Numbered from the stretch's first letter, positions 17,471 through 28,167 are shown. The stretch: DNA of 38,288 nucleotides from Acaryochloris sp. CRU_2_0 (GCA_012034865.1 JAAUOM010000032.1:1-38288); one strand, 5' to 3'. Made by a program: numbers and translations. Notes: a model not told the origin generated them from the letters alone.

Positions 17471-18862
17471 ATGGTTCAATTAACACCCAACCCCAGCTTT
17501 AGCTTAACCATTTGCCTAAAGTTGCCCAATCAGACGGGGATGCTAGCCCAAGTTTTGCAGGCCATTGGTGCGGCTGGGGGGAACCTGGGGCATATCGAAC
17601 TCTTAAAGCGAACCCATACTGCATTAGTGCGTGAGCTTACCGTCGATGCGTCGAGTACGGAACATGCCCAAACCATTGTAGATGCTCTCAAAGCATTGCC
17701 TCAGATTACCCTGCTGGACATTTCGGATCGCACCTTTGATTGTCATCGAGGGGGGAAAATCTCAGTGCAAAGTAAGCTTGCTTTGCACAACCAAGATGAC
17801 CTATCGATGGCTTATACACCGGGTGTCGGGCGGATTAGTACAGCGATCGCCGAAGATAAAGATCAGGTATATCGCTACACCATTAAACGGAATACGGTGG
17901 CTGTGGTCACGGATGGGAGTGCCGTGTTGGGGTTGGGGAATATTGGCCCTGAAGCTGCCTTGCCCGTGATGGAAGGCAAAGCCATGCTCTTTCAAGAATT
18001 TGGCAAAATTAATGCTTTTCCGATCTGTCTGGCCACTCAAGATGTCGATGAAATTGTGGAAACGGTGAAGCGGATTGCACCGGTGTTTGGGGGGGTCAAT
18101 TTAGAAGATATTAGCGCCCCGCGCTGCTTTGAAGTGGAAGATCGTTTACGGCGAGAACTGGATATTCCCGTCTTTCATGATGATCAACATGGGACAGCCA
18201 TCGTCGTGTTGGCTGCCTTGATCAACGCCCTGAAGTTAGTGGATAAATCCTTTGCCGAGGTTGAAATTGTCATTAATGGGGCTGGGGCTGCTGGAGTTGC
18301 CATTGCCCGACTCTTACGCAGGGCTGGGGTGCAAAGGATTCATTTGTGCGATCGCCAAGGTATTGTCAGCCGCGATCGCTCTGATTTGAGTGCCATCAAA
18401 CAAGAATTCATCAGCGATCGCTCAGGAACCTTAGCTGATGCCCTAATGGGAGCCGATGTGTTTTTAGGGGTAAGTGCGCCGGGGGTACTCACACCAGAGA
18501 TGGTGCAGGGCATGGCCAATGATCCGATTGTATTTGCGATGGCCAATCCCATTCCTGAAATTCAACCGGAACTGATCCAGAGTGATGTGGCAGTGATGGC
18601 GACAGGACGCAGCGATTATCCCAATCAAATTAATAATGTCTTGGCATTTCCTGGTATTTTTCGCGGGGCACTCAATTGTCGCGCAGGGGCAATTACCACC
18701 ACCATGCATTTGCAAGCAGCCTATGCGATCGCCGCCCTAGTCGGCAGCGATGAATTGCACCGTGACCATATTATTCCCTCTGTCTTTGATGAACGAGTTG
18801 CCATCGCGGTCGCCTCTGCCGTCGAGCAAGCCGCTCGCCAAGAAGGGATTAGCCATTGCTAG
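17471..18862 (+). CDS. Malic enzyme with N-terminal ACT domain
   Basis: Oxidative decarboxylation of malate to pyruvate with NAD(P)+, in the cytoplasm. Residues about 10-85 form an ACT-type regulatory domain (LTICLKLPNQTGMLAQVLQ, with the N-Q-T-G-ML turn). The catalytic part follows: AYTPGVGR with Y115, EGKAMLF with K170, HDDQHGT (D237, D238, metal binding), and the dinucleotide fold VINGAGAAGVAIARLL around 267-282. The 463-aa length is the cyanobacterial form, shorter than MaeB enzymes that carry a phosphotransacetylase domain. Cofactor preference cannot be judged reliably by eye. ATG 17471 follows a weak Shine-Dalgarno (TAGAGA), but the ACT domain begins at once, so the start is reasonable. 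Confidence 0.92.
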   Translation: MVQLTPNPSFSLTICLKLPNQTGMLAQVLQAIGAAGGNLGHIELLKRTHTALVRELTVDASSTEHAQTIVDALKALPQITLLDISDRTFDCHRGGKISVQSKLALHNQDDLSMAYTPGVGRISTAIAEDKDQVYRYTIKRNTVAVVTDGSAVLGLGNIGPEAALPVMEGKAMLFQEFGKINAFPICLATQDVDEIVETVKRIAPVFGGVNLEDISAPRCFEVEDRLRRELDIPVFHDDQHGTAIVVLAALINALKLVDKSFAEVEIVINGAGAAGVAIARLLRRAGVQRIHLCDRQGIVSRDRSDLSAIKQEFISDRSGTLADALMGADVFLGVSAPGVLTPEMVQGMANDPIVFAMANPIPEIQPELIQSDVAVMATGRSDYPNQINNVLAFPGIFRGALNCRAGAITTTMHLQAAYAIAALVGSDELHRDHIIPSVFDERVAIAVASAVEQAARQEGISHC

Positions 18863-18960
18863 ATCCTTAGGATCGAGAATTGAATAAAGATGCCTATAAC
18901 ATCTATAAAACCGATGACTTGGAAGTACAAGTGAATAAATTCACGTTCCTTGGTGTTAAT

Positions 18961-18979
18961 GTGACGAACTGTTCGTCAC
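18961..18979. repeat. Perfect 19-bp palindrome
   Basis: GTGACGAAC-T-GTTCGTCAC is a perfect inverted repeat with a single-base centre. It lies in the 159-base gap between the convergent malic enzyme and BAHD-like genes. No T-run follows on either strand. It could be a transcription-factor site or a remnant; no function is assigned. Confidence 0.6.
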
Positions 18980-19021
18980 AGATTGGAGGCGATTCACTAA
19001 TCTAAACAGCCAGACATGAAC

Positions 19022-20227
19022 CTAGGGATAGGCAACCGTCACTGTTAACGCCGCATGGATCGGCAGAATCACGGCAACCCGTGCTGCTGGAACCAGCGGA
19101 ACCAAAACTAAAGGTGATCCCTGACCAAAATTTAGCTCTGCCAGGGACAGGCGAGACAGATTGGTAACCAATAAACCTGTATCTGGGTTAGCCACATGTA
19201 AATTGGACATTTTCTCCATGCCGTAGGTGTGCCGATAAGCCTCCAAATAGGATAGATGCTGTTCAATGTCCGTTGTCCTTAGTCCTAAAACCATCAATTG
19301 TAGGTGTTGGCCAATTTCAACTAGGGATAGATTTTGAATTTGTTCTAGGGTTAATACACAAGTAGCGCCCTTAATGGCATTCCCAAAATAGTTCAGGGGA
19401 ATAACTTTTCGATAAATTCTGCGAAAGTCAATCGCGCAAGTGAGCTGCAACATCAAGTCAGAATCACTGCCATGATGCCAGTGCTGTGCATATTTCTTCC
19501 ATAGATAGGCGCACAGAATAGAGTTGTCAGACAATTTCTGAGGATGACAGCTTTGTCGTAACGCATCAAGTTCTTGATTACAGATGAGCAAAGATTCCCA
19601 TTCAATATGAGCTATATTGGCAAATTGGCGTTCTTGGTGAATGGATAACCCCGTCCTATGGCTGAACGTAGCGTCAAAGTCATCTACTCTAGCGAGATCA
19701 CCCACATTCTCTATGTTGGGAATTAAGTTGTGCCGATCATGGCAAGGAACTCGATAGCTTTCTCCTCTACACACTTTTGCCCATGCAGATAGGAAGTAGA
19801 AAAAACTATATCCATCTACTAAGCAATGGGAAATATTTACAACTAATACTGACCCATTATGAAATTGATGTAGGCAAAATCGAGCCAAGGGTTTAGGGGT
19901 ATGGAGTTCAGCTTTGACCTCTAAATAGAACTCAGCTAGCTCAGAAGGAAGCATTGCTGTCGGTCGATCCTGCCCGTCTGGATGCTCAATCACCTCCAAA
20001 TCAACTAATTTTGACTGCTGTTGGATAAAGACTGTATTGTCCTCTAGGTGCAATACGCCAGCCACAGGATAAAAGTCGATGAGAGTCTGTTGTAGGGCAT
20101 CTTTCAAGGGTTGAGGGGGCAGAACCTGATCAAAACAGAGGGCAAACTGAACAGAATAAGGATGTTTACCAATGAAAGGATAATCAGGAGGAGCTAAGGG
20201 AATACAAAAGGAGGGGTTATCACTCAT
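19022..20227 (-). CDS. BAHD-like (HXXXD-type) acyltransferase
   Basis: An acyl-CoA-dependent O- or N-acyltransferase of the PF02458-like BAHD superfamily. The catalytic motif is HCLVDG (H134, D138), in the context VVNISHCLVDGYSFFYFLSAW. A second family mark, the DFGWG-type motif, appears as NFGQG at 366-370 and is followed by a strand-rich tail, as in plant enzymes. The length of 401 aa is slightly short of the plant norm (about 430-450). It lies 77 bases after frameshifted uvrA on the same strand but has no functional tie to it. Condensation or chloramphenicol-acetyltransferase-fold domains also have HXXXDG, but the C-terminal motif favours BAHD. The acceptor is unknown. Confidence 0.75.
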   Translation of the reverse strand: MSDNPSFCIPLAPPDYPFIGKHPYSVQFALCFDQVLPPQPLKDALQQTLIDFYPVAGVLHLEDNTVFIQQQSKLVDLEVIEHPDGQDRPTAMLPSELAEFYLEVKAELHTPKPLARFCLHQFHNGSVLVVNISHCLVDGYSFFYFLSAWAKVCRGESYRVPCHDRHNLIPNIENVGDLARVDDFDATFSHRTGLSIHQERQFANIAHIEWESLLICNQELDALRQSCHPQKLSDNSILCAYLWKKYAQHWHHGSDSDLMLQLTCAIDFRRIYRKVIPLNYFGNAIKGATCVLTLEQIQNLSLVEIGQHLQLMVLGLRTTDIEQHLSYLEAYRHTYGMEKMSNLHVANPDTGLLVTNLSRLSLAELNFGQGSPLVLVPLVPAARVAVILPIHAALTVTVAYP

Positions 20228-20304
20228 TTCAAAATATACAGCTCATGCCGTCCTAACGTTCCGAAATCATCACGCAATTTGAGGGATAATCAAAGTTCTA
20301 CTGT

Positions 20305-23300
20305 TCAAGTCTTTCTGGGTGGATGGAGTACTAAGACTTGCTTTAGGTATTGACCTGTAAAGGATTCAGAACTATGAGCCACGGTTTCGGGTGTGCCACT
20401 GGCTACTAGCTTGCCGCCGCGATCGCCCCCCTCTGGTCCGAGATCAATCACCCAATCCGAGCAACGAATCACGTCTAAATTATGTTCAATCACCAAGACA
20501 GAATTCCCCTTATCCACTAAACGCTGCAAGACATCTAGCAACTTATGGACATCATAAAATGACAACCCCGTCGTCGGTTCATCAATCAGATAAAGGGTTT
20601 TACCCGTGGCTCGCCGCGACAGTTCCGTTGCCAGCTTCAGACGCTGAGCCTCTCCCCCAGAAAGGGTTGGTGCGGTCTGGCCAAGGCGCACATAGCCTAA
20701 CCCCACATCCACCATGGTTTGCAGCTTATTGGCTACCTTGGGAATATTTTCAAAAAATTGCAGGGCTTCATCTGTGGTCATCTCTAAGACGTCGGCAATG
20801 GACTGGCCTTTATATTTGACTTGTAGGGTTTCCCGGCTATAGCGAGCCCCTTTGCAGACCTCACACTGAACATAGACATCGGGGAGGAAATTCATCTCAA
20901 TCACATTGACACCTTGGCCACCACAAGCTTCGCAGCGTCCCCCTTTGACATTGAAAGAAAATTGCCCCGGTTTATAACCCCGGGCTTTGGCTTCCACGGT
21001 TTCAGCAAAGACACTGCGGATCACATCAAAGACCCCGGTGTAGGTGGCAGGGTTAGAACGCGGTGTCCGACCAATGGGGGATTGATCAATGACAATGGCT
21101 TTATCCAAGCTTTTGAGACCCACGATTCGTTCTAGTTCACTGGGGAAGGGCACCTTAAACCCTAAATGATGTTGTAAAGCTGGATACAGCAGCTCATTCA
21201 TCAGCGTCGATTTCCCCGAACCCGACACCCCGGTAATGCAGACCAGTTTGCCCAAGGGGACATCCACATCCAGATTTTGGAGATTGTTGCGATGGGCATT
21301 TTTGAGATAAAGAGAGCGCCCATTCCCTGGCCGCCGTTCCCCTGGCGTGGGAATGAGACGCTGCCCCGACAAATAAGCCCCCGTCAGGGAATGGGGATTG
21401 TCCAGGAGATCTTCTAAGCCCCCTTGGACAACAATGTTGCCTCCCTCCACCCCCGCCGCTGGACCAATATCAACAAGATAGTCCGCAGAGCGAATAGTAT
21501 CTTCGTCATGTTCGACCACAATCAAGGTATTGCCCAGATCGCGCAGTTTGGTCAGGGTTTGCAGTAAGCGATGATTATCCCGCTGGTGGAGGCCAATGCT
21601 GGGTTCATCCAAAACGTACAGCACCCCCGTTAAACCTGCGCCAATTTGCGTGGCTAGACGAATTCGTTGAGCCTCCCCCCCCGATAAGGTCATGGCGGTG
21701 CGATCTAGGGTGAGATAATCGAGACCCACATCCAACAGAAATTGCAGACGGGCTTTAATCTCTTTGAGAACCAGCTCACCAATTTGAGCTTGGCGAGGGC
21801 TAAGGGTCATGGCGTTAATCCGGTCTAGGCAATCACGAATAGAGGCTCCGGTTAGCTCAGGCAACTTGTATTGACCCATCCGTACCGACAGGGCTTCGGG
21901 TTTGAGGCGTTTGCCGTGACAAACTTCACAGGGTTGTTGGATCAAATATTGTTCTAGTTTTTGCCGATAGAGATCCGATGTCGTTTCCCGATAATGCCTA
22001 TCCAGTAAAGGAATGACGCCTTCGTAGCGTTTATGGTAGCCCTTGGCCTCTCGGTAGCGGGAATCCACCTCCATATAGATGGGGGCCTGGGTGCCGTGGA
22101 GGATGATCTGTTGCTGCTCATCCGTCAGATCAGCCCAAGGGGATTGCAGGGCAAAGCCAAAGGCTTGTCCGACGCTGTAGAGCAAAGAAAAGTAGTAAGT
22201 GTTGTCTTTTTCAGACCAGGGGGCAATGGCGGCATAGACGGGCAAGCTTGGATCCGGGACAATCAGGTTCTTAGCAAAGACCTTCAGGGTTCCTAAACCA
22301 TGACAGTTGGGGCAAGCGCCGTAGGGGGAGTTAAAGGAAAATAAACGCGGCGATAGCTCTTCCATGACTGCGCCATGTTCGGGGCAGGCGAAATTCTCAG
22401 AAAAGATGAATAGCTGGGGCTGAGCCTCTTGGCGATAGCTGCCTCGATCTTCGGCTACTTTTAAGGATGAAGTGGGGGGGATGGGAACCACGTTGGCCGA
22501 GGATGTGGGCAATACTTCGACCATGGCAATCCCCTCTGCCCGTTGCAATGCCGTAGATAGGGAATCGGCCAGTCGTTCGGCAATTTCTGGTTTGAGGATC
22601 AGGCGATCCACGACCACTTCAATGTCATGTTTGAAGTTTTTATCGAGATCAATGGCATCGCTTAATTCTCTGACTTCACCATTGACGCGGACACGGACAA
22701 ATCCCTCTGCCGCTAAACTAGACAGCAACTTCTTGTGGGTGCCTTTTTTGCCGCGCACCACAGGCGCTAAGATTTGGAAGCGGACTTTTTCTGGCAGTGC
22801 CAGGACTTGATCAACCATTTGGTCGATGGTTTGGGGGGGTAATGCCGCGATCGCACTGGGGACAATGGGGCTCTCCCGCCCGACCGTAGAGCAAGCGCAG
22901 GTAATCGTAGATCTCCGTTACGGTACCCACCGTCGATCGTGGATTGTGGGAGGTGGATTTTTGGTCAATGGAAATGGCTGGACTCAGACCCTCAATGGCA
23001 TCGACATCGGGCTTATCGACTTGGCCTAAAAACTGGCGGGCATAGGCACTTAAGGACTCCACATATCGACGTTGACCTTCGGCAAAAATCGTGTCAAAGG
23101 CCAAGGAGGATTTACCCGATCCAGAGACTCCTGTAAAGACAATCATTTGGTTTCGGGGTAAATCGAGATCAATATTTTTAAGATTATGCTGGCGGGCACC
23201 GCGAATCCGGATGCAATGATCAGCCTCAACCTGAGCAGCCGCCCGATGTCCATTGCGAGTGACAGACTCGACCCCTGCTTTTTTCTGTCCTTGAGAAGCG

Positions 23301-23317
23301 TCAGCACGGCGGGCCAT
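20305..23317 (-). CDS. uvrA: Excinuclease ABC subunit A, frameshifted
   Basis: The damage-sensing ABC ATPase of nucleotide excision repair. Part one (23317 down to about 22840) holds the first Walker [16 protein letters not shown], and continues to CPQCDRGIT. At a C7 tract (22833-22839 on this strand as G7) the frame is lost. With one C fewer, the text continues [20 protein letters not shown] into the second open frame, to a stop at 20305. That part has a zinc-module CPNCHGLG, the signature [12 protein letters not shown] twice in variant form, the second Walker [17 protein letters not shown], and [16 protein letters not shown]. The edited length is about 1003 aa, suitable for UvrA. A split UvrA would lack a linked N-terminal ATPase, so either repair is compromised or, more likely, the base call is wrong. 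Confidence 0.93.
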
Positions 23318-23392
23318 AGAAACAGTTTGAAAAATTACTTCATAAATTGTACTGCTAATTCCTTAGCTTCCGGGGTAGACCCATGCAGGAAG

Positions 23393-23949
23393 CTAAGATT
23401 TAGGCGATTGAGTCAGCCAACGAGCCGCTATTCCCCCACTGATCAAGCCAAACAGATGGCTTTGCCAGGAGATATAAGGCCTGCTGGGCAAAACGCCCCA
23501 GAGCATCCCACCGTAAGCCATGACCACCAAAACCGACAGGGTAATTGCTGACCAACTGCGCTCAAAATAGCCGCGACACAGCAAATAACCCAAGTAGCCA
23601 AAGACTAACCCACTTGCCCCCACATGGACGGTATTGCTCCCGGCAAATAACCAGGTGCCAAAGCCCCCCAAGAGGATGACAATTAGACTGACGGTAAAGA
23701 AGTCCATTATCCGGCGAACCATCACCAACCCTCCCAAAATCAAAAGGGGACGGTATTGGCGATCAGGTGCCTAAAACTGCCATGGATCAAAGGGGCAAAC
23801 AAAATCCCCCGCAAACCTATAAGGTTGCGAGGGATAACGCCAAACTGAAGGAAAGAGTCACCTGTGATGGCATTAATCAGTTGGATGGCCCAGAGTGCGA
23901 TCGCACTGATCCCTAAAATTTGCAGTCGAGTTTTAAGCGGGTCTCTCAT
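23393..23949 (-). CDS. Rhomboid family intramembrane serine protease, frameshifted
   Basis: A six-helix membrane serine protease. The first frame (from 23949) gives RGILFAPLIHGSFRHLIANT and stops early. The second frame resumes with LILGGLVMVRR, has the catalytic serine in VHVGASGLVFGYLGY and the catalytic histidine in SWQSHLFGLISGG. The break is at an A4 tract, 23742-23745. One more A (T on the coding strand) turns PF-stop into PFLILGG and gives one 185-aa protein of family length. The gene sits 107 bases downstream of ndhE and 75 upstream of uvrA, all minus strand. No substrate is implied. Confidence 0.87.
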
Positions 23950-24056
23950 AGGGCTTGGCGATTCCTAGATCTCTATCCCCAGGATAAACAGCCTTAGGCC
24001 AGATGACCACCGGGATTGACAAAATTCTCTAAGGAATTGGAGAGCTGTCCCTGAGT

Positions 24057-24362
24057 CTACCACTTGAGCAAATTGAACTGCTCCATATCCACGGTGTCGC
24101 GGTTCCGGTAGATCGACAGAATAATGGCCAATCCCACGGCTGCTTCGGCGGCTGCGATTGTAATCACAAACACCGTGAAGACTTGACCATTAATCTGTTG
24201 GCCATCTAAGAAATTAGAGAAGGCCACTAAATTCAAATTGACAGCATTGAGCAATAGCTCCACAGACATCAACACCCGCACCGCATTGCGACTGGTAATC
24301 AGACCATAGATACCGATACAAAACAGGGCAGCAGCTAGCAACAAAAAGAACTCAAGCTTCAT
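24057..24362 (-). CDS. ndhE: NAD(P)H-quinone oxidoreductase subunit 4L
   Basis: The NuoK-type membrane subunit of NDH-1. The 101 residues form three hydrophobic helices, with the conserved [17 protein letters not shown] (glutamate in the second helix) and [17 protein letters not shown] (second conserved glutamate), both linked to proton translocation in the family. It is last in the ndhA-ndhI-ndhG-ndhE run, 51 bases after ndhG. The length equals that of other cyanobacterial and plastid NdhE proteins. Confidence 0.96.
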   Translation of the reverse strand: MKLEFFLLLAAALFCIGIYGLITSRNAVRVLMSVELLLNAVNLNLVAFSNFLDGQQINGQVFTVFVITIAAAEAAVGLAIILSIYRNRDTVDMEQFNLLKW

Positions 24363-24413
24363 AGGTATTCTCTAGATATTCTCCAACACATCAAACATGA
24401 GGGTACAGAACCC

Positions 24414-25009
24414 CTAGGCGATCGGTTCACGCGGTCGTTCTGGTAATTGGAGGACGGGTGGTGGCTCTTCGCCCACAATTGCCGTTTCCTCACCGATAAT
24501 GGTTTCTCGGCGAGCCAAGACCACCGCCCCCACTAAGGCCATCAGCAGCAAAATGGACGCCAGTTCAAAGGGTAACAAATAATCACTAAAGAAATGCTCG
24601 CCGATCAATTCCACCGAGGAAGCTGGCGGTTGCAGGGTCAGATCAACAGGCCAATGGGTTTGCAAAACCATGGTGGCCAATAAAGCAAACAGAGCCAAAG
24701 CCACAAAGGCGGTAGAAACTTTGCGAATCCACCTTCTGGGTAAAGGCTTAAAGGCTTCCGTCTTATTGACCAGCATAATGGCAAAGAGGATCAGCACATT
24801 CACCGCCCCCACATAGATCAAGATCTGGGCTGCCGACACAAAATCAGCATTCAACAGAATATAGAGTCCAGCAATGCTGATAAACACCCCCCCAAGGTAA
24901 AGGCCGAATACACAATATTCTCAAATAAAACAACGCCTAAGGCTGCCCCCAACATCATGGCGGACAAGACAATCAGGGAAACGAGCTGTACCCCTTCTGC
25001 TAGATTCAC
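24414..25009 (-). CDS. ndhG: NAD(P)H-quinone oxidoreductase subunit 6, frameshifted
   Basis: The NuoJ-type membrane subunit of NDH-1. The N-terminal part, VNLAEGVQLVSLIVLSAMM and up to YSAFTLGG, is in one frame. The rest, FISIAGLYILLNADFVSAA then QILIYVGAVNVLILFAIML, is in another. The switch is at a G7 tract (C7 at 24887-24893 on this strand); one extra G gives LGGVFISIAGLY and a 198-aa protein of normal length. The start is GTG at 25007-25009, preceded by AAGGAGGG eight bases upstream and placed four bases after the ndhI stop. The longer ATG-initiated frame is an artefact. Because ndhI and ndhE on both sides are intact, loss of only this subunit is unlikely. Confidence 0.93.
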
Positions 25010-25013
25010 GAAT

Positions 25014-25622
25014 TTAGCCCTCCTTGGATGGTTTTGACTGAGCAGGTGTACTGGCCACAATTTCAGCCGGAGTTTGGCCCGCACGCGGGGCGGTAGAGCC
25101 AACGTTATGACCATCCAGCTCGGTGGGTGGCAGGTAAGCAAACTCCCGAATCGGCGTCACCATTGGGTCTTGGGTGACCTTGTAGGGCAAACGACCCATC
25201 GCCACGTTATCAAAGTTCAATTCATGGCGATCGAAGGTGGATAACTCATATTCTTCAGTCACCGATAAACAATTGGTCGGACAGTATTCCACGCAGTTGG
25301 CGCAGAAAATACAGACCCCAAAGTCAATGCTGTAGTGCTTGAGCTGCTTCTTTTTGATTTCTTTATTAAATTCCCAATCGACGACAGGGAGATTGATCGG
25401 GCAGACCCGCACACAGACTTCACAGGAGATGCACTTATCAAACTCAAAGTGAATCCGCCCACGAAACCGTTCTGAAGGAATCAGTTTTTCATAGGGATAC
25501 TGCACAGTAATCGGACGCCGTTTCATATGGTCAAAGGTCACCGATAGACCTTGACCAATATAGCGGGCAGCCTGGAACGATTCCTTACCATAGGTTGTGA
25601 CTTGATTCAGAAACTTGAGCAT
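25014..25622 (-). CDS. ndhI: NAD(P)H-quinone oxidoreductase subunit I (two 4Fe-4S clusters)
   Basis: The NuoI-type ferredoxin-like subunit that carries electrons through the NDH-1 peripheral arm. Two complete cluster motifs are present: C64, C67, C70, C74 ([12 protein letters not shown]) and C104, C107, C110, C114 ([12 protein letters not shown]). N-terminal [20 protein letters not shown] is typical of cyanobacterial NdhI. A low-complexity, Pro/Ala/Ser-rich tail of about 30 residues (after ELDGHNVGS) is variable in the family. It follows ndhA by 74 bases and precedes ndhG by four. Confidence 0.97.
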   Translation of the reverse strand: MLKFLNQVTTYGKESFQAARYIGQGLSVTFDHMKRRPITVQYPYEKLIPSERFRGRIHFEFDKCISCEVCVRVCPINLPVVDWEFNKEIKKKQLKHYSIDFGVCIFCANCVEYCPTNCLSVTEEYELSTFDRHELNFDNVAMGRLPYKVTQDPMVTPIREFAYLPPTELDGHNVGSTAPRAGQTPAEIVASTPAQSKPSKEG

Positions 25623-25696
25623 AGGTGTTCACGCTGAAAACATCGGCAGATGGAAGCGGATTCTTGATCCAGCTTAGGGAATTTTTGCCAAAAGGG

Positions 25697-26815
25697 TTAG
25701 CCGCCAAAGGCAAAGGGAAAGGCTAATTTTAATCCTGCTGTCAGGAGTAAATTGACCAGACCCACAGGCAGCAGGAATTTCCAACCAAAATCCAAAAGCT
25801 GGTCAATGCGCACTCTCGGTACTGTCCACCGCAATAAAATGGCAAGAAACAAGAAAAAATAAGCCTTGAGTAAGGTCATTACTAAGCCTAAACCTGCTGT
25901 CACTAAGACAAAAAGGGTGTTATTTGGATCAACATTGATCCACTCGGCAATCATGGTTGCTGGAATCGGCAGATCCCAACCGCCAAAGTAGAGAACCGCC
26001 ACCAGAATAGAGGACAACACCAAGTTGACGTAGGAACCCAAATAAAATAAGGCAAACTTCATGCCCGCATATTCGGTTTGATACCCAGCCACCAATTCTT
26101 CTTCGGCTTCGGGTAGGTCGAAGGGCAGACGTTCGCATTCAGCCAAAGCGGCAATCCAGAACAGCATAAAACCAATGGGCTGACGAATAATATTCCAGCC
26201 CAAAATGCCGTACCCCGATTGCTGATTGACAATATCAATCGTGCTGAGGCTATTGGACATCATTACCACGGCCAGCACCGCTAAGGCCAAGGGAATTTCG
26301 TAGCTAATGGATTGAGCCGCCGCCCGCAGACCCCCTAACAAGGAATACTTGTTGTTGGAGGAATATCCGGCCATCAACAGGCCAATCGGCGCAACGCTCG
26401 ACAGGGCGACCCAGAAGAAAATACCAATACCCAAATCAGTGATCAGTAGATTTTGACCAAAGGGGACAATCAGATAGGAAAAAAAGACGGGAATCACCAC
26501 CAAGATGGGTCCCAAGGTGAACAGCAAGGGATCCGTATTTGCAGGGACAACATCTTCCTTAAAGACAAGCTTAATGCCATCGGCAACGGGGGCGAGGATC
26601 CCTAACGGGCCAATATATTCTGGCCCAATCCGCTGTTGAGCTGCCGCTGAAATTTTCCGTTCCAGCCAGACCGAAACTAGCACCCCCACGGTTGCCCCGA
26701 TAATCATTAACAACATAGGGATGGGCAGCCAAATGGTTTTGGCTACGCCTGGGGTTAACCCTAATTCCATCAGGGTTTCAATAAAGCGTTCTTGAAGATC
26801 AATGCCTGGGTTCAT
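25697..26815 (-). CDS. ndhA: NAD(P)H-quinone oxidoreductase subunit 1
   Basis: The NuoH-type membrane subunit of NDH-1 that joins the membrane and peripheral arms and forms part of the quinone cavity. The 372-aa length is the cyanobacterial norm. About eight helices are present, with family blocks [38 protein letters not shown], and the acidic loop [20 protein letters not shown]. It heads ndhA-I-G-E and lies 156 bases after the citrate synthase stop, an order seen in other cyanobacteria. No strong promoter is visible in that gap. Confidence 0.97.
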   Translation of the reverse strand: MNPGIDLQERFIETLMELGLTPGVAKTIWLPIPMLLMIIGATVGVLVSVWLERKISAAAQQRIGPEYIGPLGILAPVADGIKLVFKEDVVPANTDPLLFTLGPILVVIPVFFSYLIVPFGQNLLITDLGIGIFFWVALSSVAPIGLLMAGYSSNNKYSLLGGLRAAAQSISYEIPLALAVLAVVMMSNSLSTIDIVNQQSGYGILGWNIIRQPIGFMLFWIAALAECERLPFDLPEAEEELVAGYQTEYAGMKFALFYLGSYVNLVLSSILVAVLYFGGWDLPIPATMIAEWINVDPNNTLFVLVTAGLGLVMTLLKAYFFLFLAILLRWTVPRVRIDQLLDFGWKFLLPVGLVNLLLTAGLKLAFPFAFGG

Positions 26816-26971
26816 GACCGCCCATTCTTTAACGAATTGATGATTTGTAAAGTTTCTTGATGCCTAAACCAGTATATACGGCCAGGACTGTTTCTAGCCG
26901 AATAATTCACCTGCGGATCGCAGCGCTGTTAGGGTTATGTTCTCAGAAAACCCTACGCCAAGATTCAACGT

Positions 26972-28108
26972 TTAGCGCTGATCTGGAGGGATATAGGGCA
27001 GTTTGTGGTCACCGATATAAACCTGGCTGGGACGGTAGATGCGGTTGGTTTCCAACTGTTCTCGCCAATGGGCAAGCCAGCCTGCAACACGGGCGATCGC
27101 AAAAATCGGAGTAAACAAATCCGTGGGAATGCCCAGCTTTTGATACACCAACCCGGAGTAAAAATCCACATTGGGGTAGATGCCCCGTTCCCCTAGCTTT
27201 TCCGCTACCGCTTTTTCCAGTTCTAAGGCGATCTCATAGGCTGGATCGCTGCCAGAATGGGCAAAGAGTTGTTCAGCCAGCTTTTGCAAAATTTTGGCAC
27301 GAGGATCTTTGACTTTATAGACCCGATGCCCAAACCCCATAATTTTGGATTTAGTGGCTAACTTTTCTTCAAGATAGGGGTGGACATTCTCGACAGTGCC
27401 AATCTCATCCAGCATCATGATCACTTCTTCATTAGCCCCACCATGCAAGGGACCTGCGAGGGTACCCACCGCCGAAGCAATGATCGCATAGGGATCAGTA
27501 AGGGTGGATGCCGTGACCCGAGCCGAGAAGGTTGAGGCATTCATCGTATGCTCGGCATGTAAGATCAAACAAATGTCTAAGATATGGGCAAAGAGGGGAT
27601 CAGGCTCTTGCTCATGCAGCATATAGAGAAAATTGGCGGCATAGCTGAGGTCATCTCGGGGAGAGACGGGATCATTGCCATTGCGAATATGCTCAAAGGC
27701 CGCCACCATTGTTGGAATTTTGGCCAGCAACCGGACAACCGCTCCCCGGATGTAGCTGGGATCATCCAATGCCCGCCGGGAATAAAACAAACCCAGAGCC
27801 GCTGCCGAGGCTTGCAGCGCATCCATGGGGTGGCCACTTTCGGGGAAACATTTCATCATGTCCCGAATCCGATATTTGATGCGGCGGTGATGGGTGATTT
27901 CGGCTTGCAAGATCTCTAGATCATCGGCACGGGGAAATTTCCCCCAAATGAGCAGATAGGCGGTTTCTAAAAAGCTGCTGTTCTCTGCTAAGGCTTCGAT
28001 GGGGACACCTCGGTATTCCAGCTTGCCCGCTTGACCATCGACAAAACTCACTTTGGATTGAGCAGCAGGAATGCCTTCTAAGCCGGGTTGAAATTCACAA
28101 GCAGTCAT
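26972..28108 (-). CDS. gltA: Citrate synthase
   Basis: Condenses oxaloacetate and acetyl-CoA to citrate at the entry to the TCA route and 2-oxoglutarate supply. The catalytic triad is clear: H222 in AGPLHGGANEE, H261 in MGFGHRVYK and D315 in NVDFYSG. HAEHTMNASTF (184-194) and the R-rich CoA/oxaloacetate residues around 262-270 also fit. At 378 aa it is the short bacterial dimer type, lacking the N-terminal extension of the NADH-sensitive hexameric enzymes. It lies just upstream of ndhA. A 2-methylcitrate synthase is closely related and cannot be excluded by eye, but context and phylum favour citrate synthase. Confidence 0.94.
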   Translation of the reverse strand: MTACEFQPGLEGIPAAQSKVSFVDGQAGKLEYRGVPIEALAENSSFLETAYLLIWGKFPRADDLEILQAEITHHRRIKYRIRDMMKCFPESGHPMDALQASAAALGLFYSRRALDDPSYIRGAVVRLLAKIPTMVAAFEHIRNGNDPVSPRDDLSYAANFLYMLHEQEPDPLFAHILDICLILHAEHTMNASTFSARVTASTLTDPYAIIASAVGTLAGPLHGGANEEVIMMLDEIGTVENVHPYLEEKLATKSKIMGFGHRVYKVKDPRAKILQKLAEQLFAHSGSDPAYEIALELEKAVAEKLGERGIYPNVDFYSGLVYQKLGIPTDLFTPIFAIARVAGWLAHWREQLETNRIYRPSQVYIGDHKLPYIPPDQR

Positions 28109-28167
28109 AGGATCACGCTGATGAGGATAGAAGGGTTTATAAGACCATCTGTTGCCAGGTTTTTACC

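Noticed and set aside
20391..20819. Plus-strand open frame of 142 codons opposite uvrA
   Set aside because: It is antisense to a well-conserved ATPase domain and has no recognisable protein features; GC-rich antisense frames are expected there.
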